From: CAZTAO01 sp964611645
GTDB lineage: Bacteria > Armatimonadota > UBA5829
DNA length: 13,350 nt
Assembly (NCBI GenBank): GCA_964611645.1
Contig: CAZTAO010000086.1
Coordinates: forward strand, 1-13,350
Direction of reading: 5' to 3'
Positions 1-7,595 of this stretch are shown one piece after another. Both the position numbers and the translations under genes were made by a program. The notes under the pieces were generated by a model. That model saw only the letters and a list, made by a program, of their open reading frames with translations, searched no databases and was not told where the DNA came from. The number at the start of each line of letters is the position of its first letter. Position 1 is the first letter of the stretch.

Positions 1-3000
1 GGCGGACCTTGTTGGCTTGCCGGTCGTAATGCAAACTCATACTATTGGCCTGCGCCCCGGTGTCCGATACGAGCAGGTAACACTGTTTGCAGTCCGACGC
101 GCCGTTGCCGTCCGAATACACAGCCCGCAGGACAAACTCACTGCCGGTCGGCAGACCACCGGAACTGGGAGTCAGGCTGGTATTGGTCGGAGACACATTG
201 GTATAGTAGGTGCCGAACACATCCCAGGTATCCTCGTTGAATTCGTAGTCCACAGTAGCCAGCCGGCTCTGAATCTGCTTGGTCGACATACTGCTCTTGA
301 CTGTGATATTCCATGTAATAGTCAGATTGTTACCGCTGCCGGATACCGTGCTCATGTTGGGGTTCAGGATACACTGGCTGTTCTCAAGAGTGGAACCCGG
401 CACCCATGGGCCGATCCAGGCAGTGCTGGCATCATTACGCAGCCAGAAACCGCCGTTCCTAGGTTGGTACTTCACCCAGATGGCGTTAGCTGTCACGGCG
501 CTGTCGTTGAGGAGCATCCGGACCTCTTTGATGTTGTCATAGCCGTTGGGGTCCGACGACACTGAGCTGAAAGTCATAGGTGAGCCGAAGCTGATAGGCC
601 CGGAGGTCGGCGTTATGCTGACATTGACCGGAGGCGCAAGCACGTTGAAAGTCGTGCTCGGCCCCGCGCCCGGGGCCAGGTTCCCGGCGGTGTCGGAGGC
701 TGTCCCGGCGGCAACGGAGATACCCAAGGTTCCCTTACCCGAGATGTTGCTGATAGTCACGGTGCGGGTGTTACCCGTTCCCGTCACAGCCACGGCCCCA
801 TTAGCATTGCCGGTCTTGTTGAGAGTCACGTTCCCCGGCACGAGGCCGATAGACCCGATCCCACCGGCGTCCGCGTAGGTCACGGTATAACTCACCGGCC
901 CGACGGCAGTAGTCGAGGCCGATGGGGCGCTGATGGTTACCGTGGGTGGGGTAGCGTCGTACGCCACGGTGTTGTCCGTGCTGGTGGAGGTGATATTGGG
1001 ATTGCCGGCTGCGTCGTGCGCAACACCCGCGGCAACGCTCGCAAGTAACGTTCCATCGGTGGTCATGCCGGTGACTGCCACGTTGTAGGTAGTTCCGCTG
1101 CCGGTGACAGTGGCAGTTGCCGCCCCGGCCGTGCCGGACAGCGACACATCGCCGGTAGCAAAGTCGTTCACAGATTCGCTGAAGACGACCGTGAAATTGA
1201 TGGGCGATGAGCCGGTCGGGTCGGATTGGCCTGATGCCTGGTCGATAGTTACTGTGGGTGGAGTGGTGTCTCCCGGCGCGGCGGTGACTACACTGCTCAA
1301 GAGCCCGGCGCCGTTAGTTGCCCGGACGCTTGCGTAACAAGGCGCGCCGCCTGCAGCCGTTATGTCGAATGTATTCTCAATCAGCCATCCCTGATTGGTC
1401 CAGCCCTGGACCTCCGTGCCGCCGGGGGTGGTGCCAATGGCAGTCTCGTACTGATATATGCCGGATTCCGGGTCCACTGCCCACCATTTCGCATGAAGCT
1501 GGTTCGGCCCTGTCAGGTTCTCATTTATCTCCGGGGTCATGGGTGGGGTCACGTCCATCTGGTAGTCAGGAATGCCGAGGTAGAAGTCCGCGCCGGGAGT
1601 ATCGCACCCGGCAACTACCTGCACGTTCTTGAGTTCTTTGACCAGAGCAGGCGGAACTACCGTCTTCACGATGTAGGTTCCCGGCGGGATGTTGGTGATG
1701 CGGTAGAAGCCGTATTCGAGGGTATTGGTGGAGCCGACAATGGTTCCGCCAAGAGTCCTCACCTGGATTGTGGTAGCCGGCTGAGGGAAGCTGTCCTTGA
1801 ACACCTGCCCCGATATGCTGCCGTAGATGGAACCCTTGATCTCCAGGTCCTGAAGCGTGTTGGGGACATTGATCCGGCCCCAGCCATACATGTAGCTGTA
1901 GCCGATGTCCGGCCCGCCGCCGGGGGTATCGGAACCCCTCTGGATAGCCCGCCAAGTGGCCAGATTGCCGCCTCGGGTGTTCACATCCAGGCCCTTGTAT
2001 GCCGAGTAAAGCGCGGCGAGGCCGGAGACGTGCGGAGTAGCCATTGAAGTGCCGAAAAGGTGGGCATAGTCGTTCAGGAATGGAAATCCCCACGCATCGC
2101 CTAGTGAAACCGGATATGTGGGAACAGTCGACCAGATCGGCGTCAACTCGGGGAAGTCGATCCAATTGTCGTCGCCAAAGTCTATCGGGAAATACACCAT
2201 GCTTCCGCTCGGAGCGCTGATGCCGATGTAGTCGCCGTACCCCGCATAGCCGCCAGATTCGGGGCCACCACCAGGGAAGTCATCGAACATGCCCGTTGGT
2301 GAGACACACAGCACCTTGCTGTTTGCGCCGGGGTATATCCGCCCCAGGTCTCCCCCGCCGGACCCTGACTCATTGCCCGCGGCGATGATGAGACAGCCTT
2401 TGTAGTAGGCGTAGTTCACGGCGTCCGCTATCACGTTGGAATATGAAGTGGAGCCGGCGCTGATGTTCATGATGGGAATCCCTGCGTCGGCTGCATATAT
2501 CATGCCGATGGCCAGGTCGGAGTCCAGCCCCGAGCCGCTGGCATCGATGATGCCGATGGGCACAACGCAGGCGTTGTAGCCGACGCCTATCACCCCGGAA
2601 TTGTTGTTGCCGGCCGCCGCGATGATGCCTGCAACGTGTGTTCCGTGGCCGTTCTCATCCATGAATGCAGCCGGGCCGTTGGTGATGACTCCGCCAGATA
2701 CCCGGCAGCCCAAGGAGTAGTCCAGTTGCCCGCCATTCGCGATGTCCGCGCTGGTCCCGCCGGCATTCATAAAATCCGGGTGGTAAGGGTCGACCCCGCT
2801 GTCGATAACCGCGACCCGGATCGCGTCGGAGGGTTTGTTGGCGGATGTCCAGTATTGGTTGGGGAATATCTGCCAGCCTTCGTAGGCCTGTATCATATCC
2901 ATATTCCACATGTACGGCCAGAAGATCTCATCGCCGAAGCCGGTCCAGTCGTCGTGATATATCCTCAGGGCGCTGATTGTGGAGTCCCAATAATAGTAGT

Positions 3001-3388
3001 CGTTGGGTCTCGCAAGGAGTGTGTGGACGTAGTAGTCCGGCTCCGCCCACGCTATACCCGGCTGGCTTTGGAGCGCCGCCGCCGCACTGTCCACGGAGGC
3101 TCCCGCTGGCAGCGAAACCGAGGCCCAGCCCGGCACCGGGAGGACCCGGTCAACCTTCGCTCCAGCAAGGCTGGGAGTTGATGCCAAAGTTGCGCTGAGC
3201 GTGGAAGCTACCGCGTTCACAGACGCCGCGCCCTCCTTGGCCGCCTCAGCAGTCGGCCTTACCTTCACCAACACCCGCCCAGGCGCATACTGCGACGCCG
3301 AGGCTAGTGGCGGTCCGCCCGGGGCCTGAGCAAACGCTGCCCCCGAGGCAACGATTATTGCTAATACTACCGCAATCCATATCCGCAT
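1..3388 (-). CDS. Secreted subtilisin-like (S8) serine peptidase with Ig-like tail, C-terminus cut by window edge
   Basis: An open frame runs from ATG at 3388 through position 1 without a stop: 1129 residues, gene incomplete. Ahead of the start is GAGAGG, spaced 10 nt. Residues 1-20 form a signal peptide (short basic start, hydrophobic core, cleavage near AFA-QA). Residues about 30-125 resemble an S8 propeptide (APGRVLVK, ending AEPDYYV). The peptidase domain spans about 185-475 with the full catalytic set: Asp196 (VIDSGVD), His248 (NGHGTHVAG), oxyanion Asn339 (AAGNES) and Ser448 (GTSMATPHVSG). The Asn-Ser interval is longer than in subtilisin, implying an insertion of about 40 residues. Then come a carboxypeptidase-regulatory-like beta domain (517-600, with IPPGTYIVK), an FN3-like stretch (about 600-700), an Ig-like domain (709-808) matching those in the genes at 8611 and 11409, another Ig-like domain (812-905), and one and a half copies of the YLRNDA-type module (920-1066 and 1065 onward). 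Likely an extracellular or surface protease. Protease identity is secure; substrate is unknown. Confidence 0.95.
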   Translation of the reverse strand, partial: MRIWIAVVLAIIVASGAAFAQAPGGPPLASASQYAPGRVLVKVRPTAEAAKEGAASVNAVASTLSATLASTPSLAGAKVDRVLPVPGWASVSLPAGASVDSAAAALQSQPGIAWAEPDYYVHTLLARPNDYYYWDSTISALRIYHDDWTGFGDEIFWPYMWNMDMIQAYEGWQIFPNQYWTSANKPSDAIRVAVIDSGVDPYHPDFMNAGGTSADIANGGQLDYSLGCRVSGGVITNGPAAFMDENGHGTHVAGIIAAAGNNNSGVIGVGYNACVVPIGIIDASGSGLDSDLAIGMIYAADAGIPIMNISAGSTSYSNVIADAVNYAYYKGCLIIAAGNESGSGGGDLGRIYPGANSKVLCVSPTGMFDDFPGGGPESGGYAGYGDYIGISAPSGSMVYFPIDFGDDNWIDFPELTPIWSTVPTYPVSLGDAWGFPFLNDYAHLFGTSMATPHVSGLAALYSAYKGLDVNTRGGNLATWRAIQRGSDTPGGGPDIGYSYMYGWGRINVPNTLQDLEIKGSIYGSISGQVFKDSFPQPATTIQVRTLGGTIVGSTNTLEYGFYRITNIPPGTYIVKTVVPPALVKELKNVQVVAGCDTPGADFYLGIPDYQMDVTPPMTPEINENLTGPNQLHAKWWAVDPESGIYQYETAIGTTPGGTEVQGWTNQGWLIENTFDITAAGGAPCYASVRATNGAGLLSSVVTAAPGDTTPPTVTIDQASGQSDPTGSSPINFTVVFSESVNDFATGDVSLSGTAGAATATVTGSGTTYNVAVTGMTTDGTLLASVAAGVAHDAAGNPNITSTSTDNTVAYDATPPTVTISAPSASTTAVGPVSYTVTYADAGGIGSIGLVPGNVTLNKTGNANGAVAVTGTGNTRTVTISNISGKGTLGISVAAGTASDTAGNLAPGAGPSTTFNVLAPPVNVSITPTSGPISFGSPMTFSSVSSDPNGYDNIKEVRMLLNDSAVTANAIWVKYQPRNGGFWLRNDASTAWIGPWVPGSTLENSQCILNPNMSTVSGSGNNLTITWNITVKSSMSTKQIQSRLATVDYEFNEDTWDVFGTYYTNVSPTNTSLTPSSGGLPTGSEFVLRAVYSDGNGASDCKQCYLLVSDTGAQANSMSLHYDRQANKVR

Positions 3389-3781
3389 TTGGAGGTTTCC
3401 TCTCTATTCAAGCAAGTTGTGAGCAATGGCAAGTACAGCGGTAGAGCCAGCCTGGCTAGAGACTACTGTTTGAGAAGGCCCAATGCCGGTGAATTGTTCC
3501 CGTTTTGACCCGCTAATGATGCGTTCTTCGAGAAACTCAGGATAGCTCCAGCAGTAATACGCTCTCCCGGTATGGGCTCATACCTCGCCTCAGGCTTGAC
3601 ATTGCCAAAATGCGTCTTAATACCTGCTGTCAGTACATTACTCTTACTGCTACAATATGCTGCTGGTCAGGTTAGGAGGCTGTTAGTGAGGCCACCTTGG
3701 CTTGCGAAGCCTGTTGAGAACCAATTAGTCGAGCTTGCCGGTGTTCATTCCAGGCTAGCCCACACCTGAGAGGTAGCACGA
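3389..3781. other. Intergenic region between divergent genes
   Basis: No convincing gene lies here. It should contain the promoter of the S8 peptidase on the minus strand, but I found no good -35/-10 pair for it. On the plus strand TTGACA at 3596-3601 is the best promoter-like element. Translation in all frames gives only short, non-homologous peptides. Confidence 0.6.
3596..3623 (+). promoter_or_regulatory. Possible sigma-70-type promoter
   Basis: A perfect TTGACA at 3596-3601 is followed after 15-16 nt by TTAATA/TAATAC, a weak -10 element. It faces the remnant reading frame at 3782 and the STAS gene. The -35 match is good, but spacing and -10 are poor, so this is tentative. Confidence 0.25.
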
Positions 3782-4207
3782 ATGATATGCAGAGCAGTAT
3801 GGTATCTACTTGTCTTCTCCGCCATCGCGTGGCCCGTTGCAGCGTCTCCACACAGACCGCCCCTCTCAGCGGTCCAGGTATCAGAGCCAACGAAGATAGA
3901 CGGGGATATATCTGACGCTGGTTTGCCCCCCCCATTACCGGTAAGTTGCAGCCACCATGAAACGCGACTGGCTTCACACGAGTCAGTTACACTCCCATAC
4001 GTGTTCCCGCTACTCATGCAGGCATGCGCAGTACTGATGCTCGCCAATCAATGGGTATTCACACGCACACCAGCGGCGTCGGACTTTGGATATACTGTGG
4101 CTGGAAATGGACGAGATGGGTCGATATATTGTTCTGTCTCGTGGGAATGCAGAGACACTGTAGGAGAAAGCGAAGATGGAACTCACAGTGGAATCACAAG
4201 AGGATAG
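3782..4207 (+). pseudogene. Probable frameshifted remnant of an exported CBM9-like protein
   Basis: ATG at 3782 has GAGAGG 8 nt upstream and encodes a convincing signal peptide (residues 1-22: basic residue, YLLVFSAIAW core, VAAS end). Soon after comes EPTKIDGDISDA, the characteristic opening of CBM9-like (family 9 carbohydrate-binding-type) domains. The frame then turns into unconvincing sequence. In the next frame, starting at 3919, the DNA reads WFAPPITGK, as expected after IDGDxSDA in such domains, and then hits a stop at 3958. A single lost base near 3918, beside an eight-C run at 3926-3933, explains this. No later part of such a domain is recognisable in any frame, so it looks like a decayed fragment rather than a recoding site. 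The nominal frame runs to 4207, overlapping the STAS gene by 32 nt. It could instead be a real short secreted protein of 141 residues. Confidence 0.35.
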
Positions 4208-4526
4208 TCTCAGCGTAGTTGGATTCCCCCGGATGGAATTGGACGTGTCAAACTCGCTGGAATTCAGGCGCGCCATGGATCCCGTGCTTCAGAGCCGGAA
4301 GAACGTGGTCCTTGACATGACAAATGTGTCATTTGTGGACAGTTCCGGCATCGGAGTAATGGTGTACATCCTCAAGAGGCTTGCAGCCGATGGGAAGTCT
4401 TTGAAGCTTGCAGGGGTTACGCATCGCGTTCGCAAGATGTTCTGCGTGGTTCAGATGCACAAACTGTTTGATATCTACGAGGACTCCGAAACTGCAACGG
4501 AGTCCTTGGCTGTCAACCGGAGCTAG
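4176..4526 (+). CDS. STAS-domain anti-sigma factor antagonist (SpoIIAA/RsbV-like)
   Basis: This 116-residue protein is a single STAS domain. The phosphorylation loop reads FVDSSGIGVMV at residues 53-63, so the regulatory serine is in the Ser56/Ser57 pair; in SpoIIAA and RsbV the equivalent serine is phosphorylated by a partner kinase/anti-sigma factor. The N-terminal strand (ELTVESQEDSLSVVGF) and the downstream helix with LKLAGV and VRKMF also match the family, and the length is typical. Start is ATG at 4176 with GGAG 9-10 nt upstream. In this family the unphosphorylated form binds a HPK-type anti-sigma kinase and frees a sigma factor, or acts in a related partner-switching cascade. No kinase, phosphatase or sigma gene is visible nearby, so the partner is encoded elsewhere. 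It converges on the PIG-L gene with only 38 nt between stop codons and no clear terminator. Confidence 0.92.
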   Translation: MELTVESQEDSLSVVGFPRMELDVSNSLEFRRAMDPVLQSRKNVVLDMTNVSFVDSSGIGVMVYILKRLAADGKSLKLAGVTHRVRKMFCVVQMHKLFDIYEDSETATESLAVNRS

Positions 4527-4564
4527 ATTCTGACCCGTTCCCAGTTTCCGATGCTCGAGTTTAC

Positions 4565-6004
4565 TCACCTGACTTCCAGCGACTGCCAGCCGGTGTCGTC
4601 TATGGGTAAGCGGGACATCTTGGAGGAGATTCTCAGCCACACCGTGTCGCCTCGCTTCAGGTCGGGGGTCGGGAGTTCCATCTCCATGCAGTGACTTCGG
4701 TAGGCCCAGGTGGCGCCGTTCGGATTGGTGGACCGGAGTTTGTTGAAGCGCAGGGAGATGTCGCCCAGATTGTCGTCACCCCGGAGGAACCTGAGCTGGA
4801 CCGTGTACGTGATCCGCTTGGAAAGCCGCCCCGCAGTGTCGAACCTGGCATATATCTTGCCATCGTGCCTCAGAAGGTACCCCACTCGGACATCGCCGGC
4901 CCGGCTCAGGTCTGCCATGAGCGTGTCGTTGACCGGGTTGATCACCGCTGGGACGACCCCATACCAGTCATCCGGCACGCCATCGATAGTCATCGCCTTG
5001 TTCTCATCGGTGAGATACTCATCCTCTGTCTGCGCGAAGACCTCATTGGCCCTGGCGAAACCCAGCATAAACCCCGGCTCCATCGCCATCTGAGATTTGT
5101 AGGTCAGGATCGCCTGCTTCTTCACCTCGGCTATCCGTGAGCCGAGGTTGAGGCTGTACCAATGCTCGCCCTCTCTGGACAGGGAAAACGGCGGGGCCAA
5201 CACATCGTGGGTCTTCTGTCCGGAGTAGTACGGCCAGTCGCCACGGTGCACCACAAACTCCCACATCCTCGGCTTGATGCCACCCACCCCATTGCGACCC
5301 TCCAGTTGCACCAGCGCAGACATCACGAAGCAAGAAGTGGCGTAGTGGTCCGAGTGGTTGTCTCTCGGATGGGCGAAGAACACATCCGTGGGCTTCTCTT
5401 CCCCTATGATTCGACTGATGTCATCCAGCAGGCTCTGCCCGCAGTAGGGCTTTCCATAGCTGGGGGAGTCGGCGTAGAACACGTAGTCGCGTTTGGTAGC
5501 CATAGAGGTCAGCGGCTCACCGGCGTCCCAGTTGGTCTGCCACAGTTTCGCAATGCCCCGGTCCGGGTAACCAAGAAATGTGATAGACTCGCCGTCCATG
5601 CCCAGCAACTGGAGCGCGCGAAGCATCTCCTGCTGCCTCTCCAGGGCAAACTTGATGCACATCTGTGGCGTCACTTTGACCGTCCGATAGCTCCGCGCGG
5701 CAGCCACACGGTAGGCGTCTCCGTTGGTAATAGCCACAACCCGCACGTGGGCTCCGCTCTCCTTTGCCAGAGCTATCAGCCCGCCACACGCCAGGGTCTC
5801 GTCATCCGGATGGGTAGTGAATATGAGAATGCGCCTGCCGAGGTCGTCGACGTGTAGGGGGGTGATCGGGGAGTAGGCTTCCCACTTGTTGGCGAGATTG
5901 ATGCGGAACGCGATCCCCAGGACCACAAACAGAGACACAGCAACAGCCGTTACCGCCACATACTTCAGAGCCCTCAAGCCGCGCAAGACCACGGCTTTGG
6001 TCAC
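4565..6004 (-). CDS. Membrane-anchored PIG-L/LmbE-family deacetylase with C-terminal CBM9-like domain
   Basis: A 479-residue protein starting at GTG 6004, overlapping the stop of the HisA-like gene by 4 nt (GTGA). Residues about 13-35 form one hydrophobic N-terminal segment (YVAVTAVAVSLFVVLGIAF), a signal anchor or uncleaved signal, so the rest is probably extracytoplasmic. The PIG-L domain spans about 57-300 and carries the hallmark HPDDE at 65-69 (zinc ligands and catalytic Asp) and a later metal-ligand region, HPRDNHSDH at 212-220. Family members hydrolyse N-acetyl groups from GlcNAc-type or related amides. From about residue 338 a second domain opens with MTIDGVPDDWYG and is rich in beta strands (VGYLLRHDGKIYARFD), resembling CBM9-like domains. 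This suggests a carbohydrate substrate at the cell envelope. It is last in the his operon; the link to histidine synthesis is not obvious and may be only cotranscription. Family is secure; substrate is unknown. Confidence 0.9.
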   Translation of the reverse strand: MTKAVVLRGLRALKYVAVTAVAVSLFVVLGIAFRINLANKWEAYSPITPLHVDDLGRRILIFTTHPDDETLACGGLIALAKESGAHVRVVAITNGDAYRVAAARSYRTVKVTPQMCIKFALERQQEMLRALQLLGMDGESITFLGYPDRGIAKLWQTNWDAGEPLTSMATKRDYVFYADSPSYGKPYCGQSLLDDISRIIGEEKPTDVFFAHPRDNHSDHYATSCFVMSALVQLEGRNGVGGIKPRMWEFVVHRGDWPYYSGQKTHDVLAPPFSLSREGEHWYSLNLGSRIAEVKKQAILTYKSQMAMEPGFMLGFARANEVFAQTEDEYLTDENKAMTIDGVPDDWYGVVPAVINPVNDTLMADLSRAGDVRVGYLLRHDGKIYARFDTAGRLSKRITYTVQLRFLRGDDNLGDISLRFNKLRSTNPNGATWAYRSHCMEMELPTPDLKRGDTVWLRISSKMSRLPIDDTGWQSLEVR

Positions 6005-6756
6005 GAAGCAGCTGCCATCGGCTCGGTGTCGTCAGCGTTGGAAACCTCTATCGCGTCCGCAAGACGGATTCTGCCGGAGTAGAGCGCAGTCACCATAATT
6101 ACACCCTCAACGCCCAGCGGTTCGAGGCGTTTGAGGTCCTTGAGGTCCTGCAGGCTGCTGACTCCGCCCGAGGCAATGATCGGCACGCTAAGGGATTCCG
6201 CCATCCGCCTGATGGCGCGGATGTTGACGCTACCGTGCAGGCCCTTGCGCGAGACATCAGTAAAGACAATGCGCTTTGCGCCCCTCTTGACCATCCGGCG
6301 CGCGAAATCGTCGACACGCTCATCGGTCCGCGCCTGCCAATCGCTCACAACCACGTATCTGTTGAGGCTGGCGATGCTGAGGACTATGCGGTCGCCATAG
6401 GTGGAGAACAGGGCATCGGCCGTCGGTTCGTCCAGAGCGGCTGCCGTGCCAATAACGAGGCGGTCCACACCGAGGTCAATCACTCTCTGCGCAATCTCCA
6501 AAGTCCGGATCCCGCCGCCAAAATCGACAGGAACGGGCGTGGCCGCAATAATCTTCTTGAGGGCTTCGAGATTGCGAGGCTGGCCCATCCGGGCGCCGTC
6601 GAGGTCGGCAATGTAGAGCCTGGGGGCGCCTTGTTCCGTCCATTCGGACGCGACTTCGGCAGGGTCGTGGGACGCAGGGGCATCTTCAGCGAATGACCGA
6701 TGGACAGCGCACACGCACTTGTTTCCTATCAGATCAATGCCGGGAATTACCTGCAT
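6001..6756 (-). CDS. HisA-like (beta/alpha)8-barrel protein with altered active site
   Basis: A 251-residue paralog of the adjacent HisA, collinear with it almost without gaps. I chose ATG at 6756 because GGGAGG lies just upstream and homology begins at once (MQVIPGIDL). An alternative ATG at 6882 overlaps the hisA stop by 4 nt but would add 42 residues with no family resemblance. Retained features: Asp8 (PGIDL), the phosphate-binding GGGIRT (80-85), FTDVSR with Thr166, and ASGGVS (195-200). Lost features: the usual DGKxVRLxxG after Asp8 is GNKCVCAVHR, so Arg16 is Cys. The catalytic Asp of GVDARDG (Asp129 in the neighbour, Asp127 in Thermotoga HisA) is Ala129 in SIASLNR. GRALY is VTALY. It is therefore unlikely to catalyse the normal ProFAR Amadori isomerisation. 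It may bind a similar phosphosugar, act on another substrate, or regulate. It sits between hisA and the PIG-L gene in one operon. Confidence 0.85.
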   Translation of the reverse strand: MQVIPGIDLIGNKCVCAVHRSFAEDAPASHDPAEVASEWTEQGAPRLYIADLDGARMGQPRNLEALKKIIAATPVPVDFGGGIRTLEIAQRVIDLGVDRLVIGTAAALDEPTADALFSTYGDRIVLSIASLNRYVVVSDWQARTDERVDDFARRMVKRGAKRIVFTDVSRKGLHGSVNIRAIRRMAESLSVPIIASGGVSSLQDLKDLKRLEPLGVEGVIMVTALYSGRIRLADAIEVSNADDTEPMAAAS

Positions 6757-6878
6757 GCTTCCTCCCAGAATCAAATGGTCTCCTTGGTCTGATGGCTTGA
6801 CAGATGAATGGTTCGATTGTGGCGAGCCTCGCCTCGGCTCCTCAACTCCCAGACCCTCCAGCCACCTGACCCGTTCTC

Positions 6879-7595
6879 TCATATAGCCAGCGCGTCAGAC
6901 AGGGCAACTGAACCTGTATAAAGCGCTCTGCCTAGTATTACTCCTTCGACACCAACTGGCTCCAATTCCTTCACCCGCCTGATGTCGTCCAGTGTTCCAA
7001 TCCCGCCGGACGCTATCACCGGTATCTCAAGATACTCCGCCATACGCCTGAGAGCGGGCAGGTTCGGGCCGGTAAGCATGCCGTCGCGGGAAATGTCCGT
7101 ATAGATCACCCTTCTTGCACCGAGGTTCTGCATGTCGCGAGCAAAGTCCAGGGCGTCAAGCTCGGTCACCTGCTCCCAGCCTTTGACCGCAACCTTGCCG
7201 TCGCGAGCGTCCACTCCCAGAATCACATGGTCGCCGAGTTGGCTGAATATCGACTGTGCAAGATCGTGATCCAGAGCGGCGGATGTCCCGATGATGACCC
7301 TGTCCACACCTGCCTGAATAAGGCTGTCCGCAGTTTCCGAGGTCCGCACACCGCCTCCGACCTGCACGGGGACCTTGACCGACGCGGCAATCGAGGCGAT
7401 GACCGACGTCTCCCGGGGAATGCCCACGCGTGAACCGTTGAGGTCGACTATGTGTATCCGCTGCGCTCCCAGCGATTCCCACTTGCGGGCCATCTCCACC
7501 GGATCGTCAGCATACACCGTCGACTGGTCGAATTTGCCCTGAGTAAGCCGGACGCACTTGCCGTCGAGTATGTCAATTGCGGGTATGATGATCAA
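6879..7595 (-). CDS. hisA: HisA, phosphoribosylformimino-AICAR phosphate (ProFAR) isomerase
   Basis: A 238-residue HisA that isomerises ProFAR to PRFAR in cytoplasmic histidine biosynthesis, the step before the HisH/HisF synthase. It starts at TTG 7595, which overlaps the hisH stop (T-TGA), with GGAGG 7 nt upstream. Reading the frame further up to 7838 adds only antisense-like sequence within hisH. The (beta/alpha)8 barrel carries the expected residues: Asp8 in IPAIDI, DGKCVRLTQG (11-20), GGGVRT (80-85), Asp129 in GVDARDGKVAVKGW, Thr166 in YTDISRDG, and ASGGIG (195-200). Length is normal for HisA. Translation is probably coupled to hisH. It ends at TGA 6879 (GCT ATA TGA), whose ATGA could also be read as a start for the next gene. 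Confidence 0.96.
   Translation of the reverse strand: MIIIPAIDILDGKCVRLTQGKFDQSTVYADDPVEMARKWESLGAQRIHIVDLNGSRVGIPRETSVIASIAASVKVPVQVGGGVRTSETADSLIQAGVDRVIIGTSAALDHDLAQSIFSQLGDHVILGVDARDGKVAVKGWEQVTELDALDFARDMQNLGARRVIYTDISRDGMLTGPNLPALRRMAEYLEIPVIASGGIGTLDDIRRVKELEPVGVEGVILGRALYTGSVALSDALAI

Noticed and set aside
17..565. 182-codon plus-strand open frame
   Set aside because: Antisense shadow of the S8 peptidase tail, where the minus-strand frame encodes recognisable repeat modules.
1566..2165. 199-codon minus-strand open frame
   Set aside because: Same strand as the S8 peptidase but out of frame with it; the catalytic Ser448 region and following domains are in the other frame.
5162..5857. 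231-codon open frame on the plus strand
   Set aside because: It lies entirely antisense to the PIG-L gene, whose motifs are clear, and its translation resembles no family. Long antisense frames are common at this GC.
6800..6830. GGTTCGATT, resembling a tRNA T-arm
   Set aside because: The flanking bases do not form the 5-bp arm, and no acceptor or anticodon stem could be built around it.
6757..6882. N-terminal extension of the HisA-like gene to ATG 6882
   Set aside because: The ATGA overlap with hisA is tempting, but no ribosome binding site precedes it, the 42 added residues are low-complexity and unlike HisA, and ATG 6756 has a strong GGGAGG.
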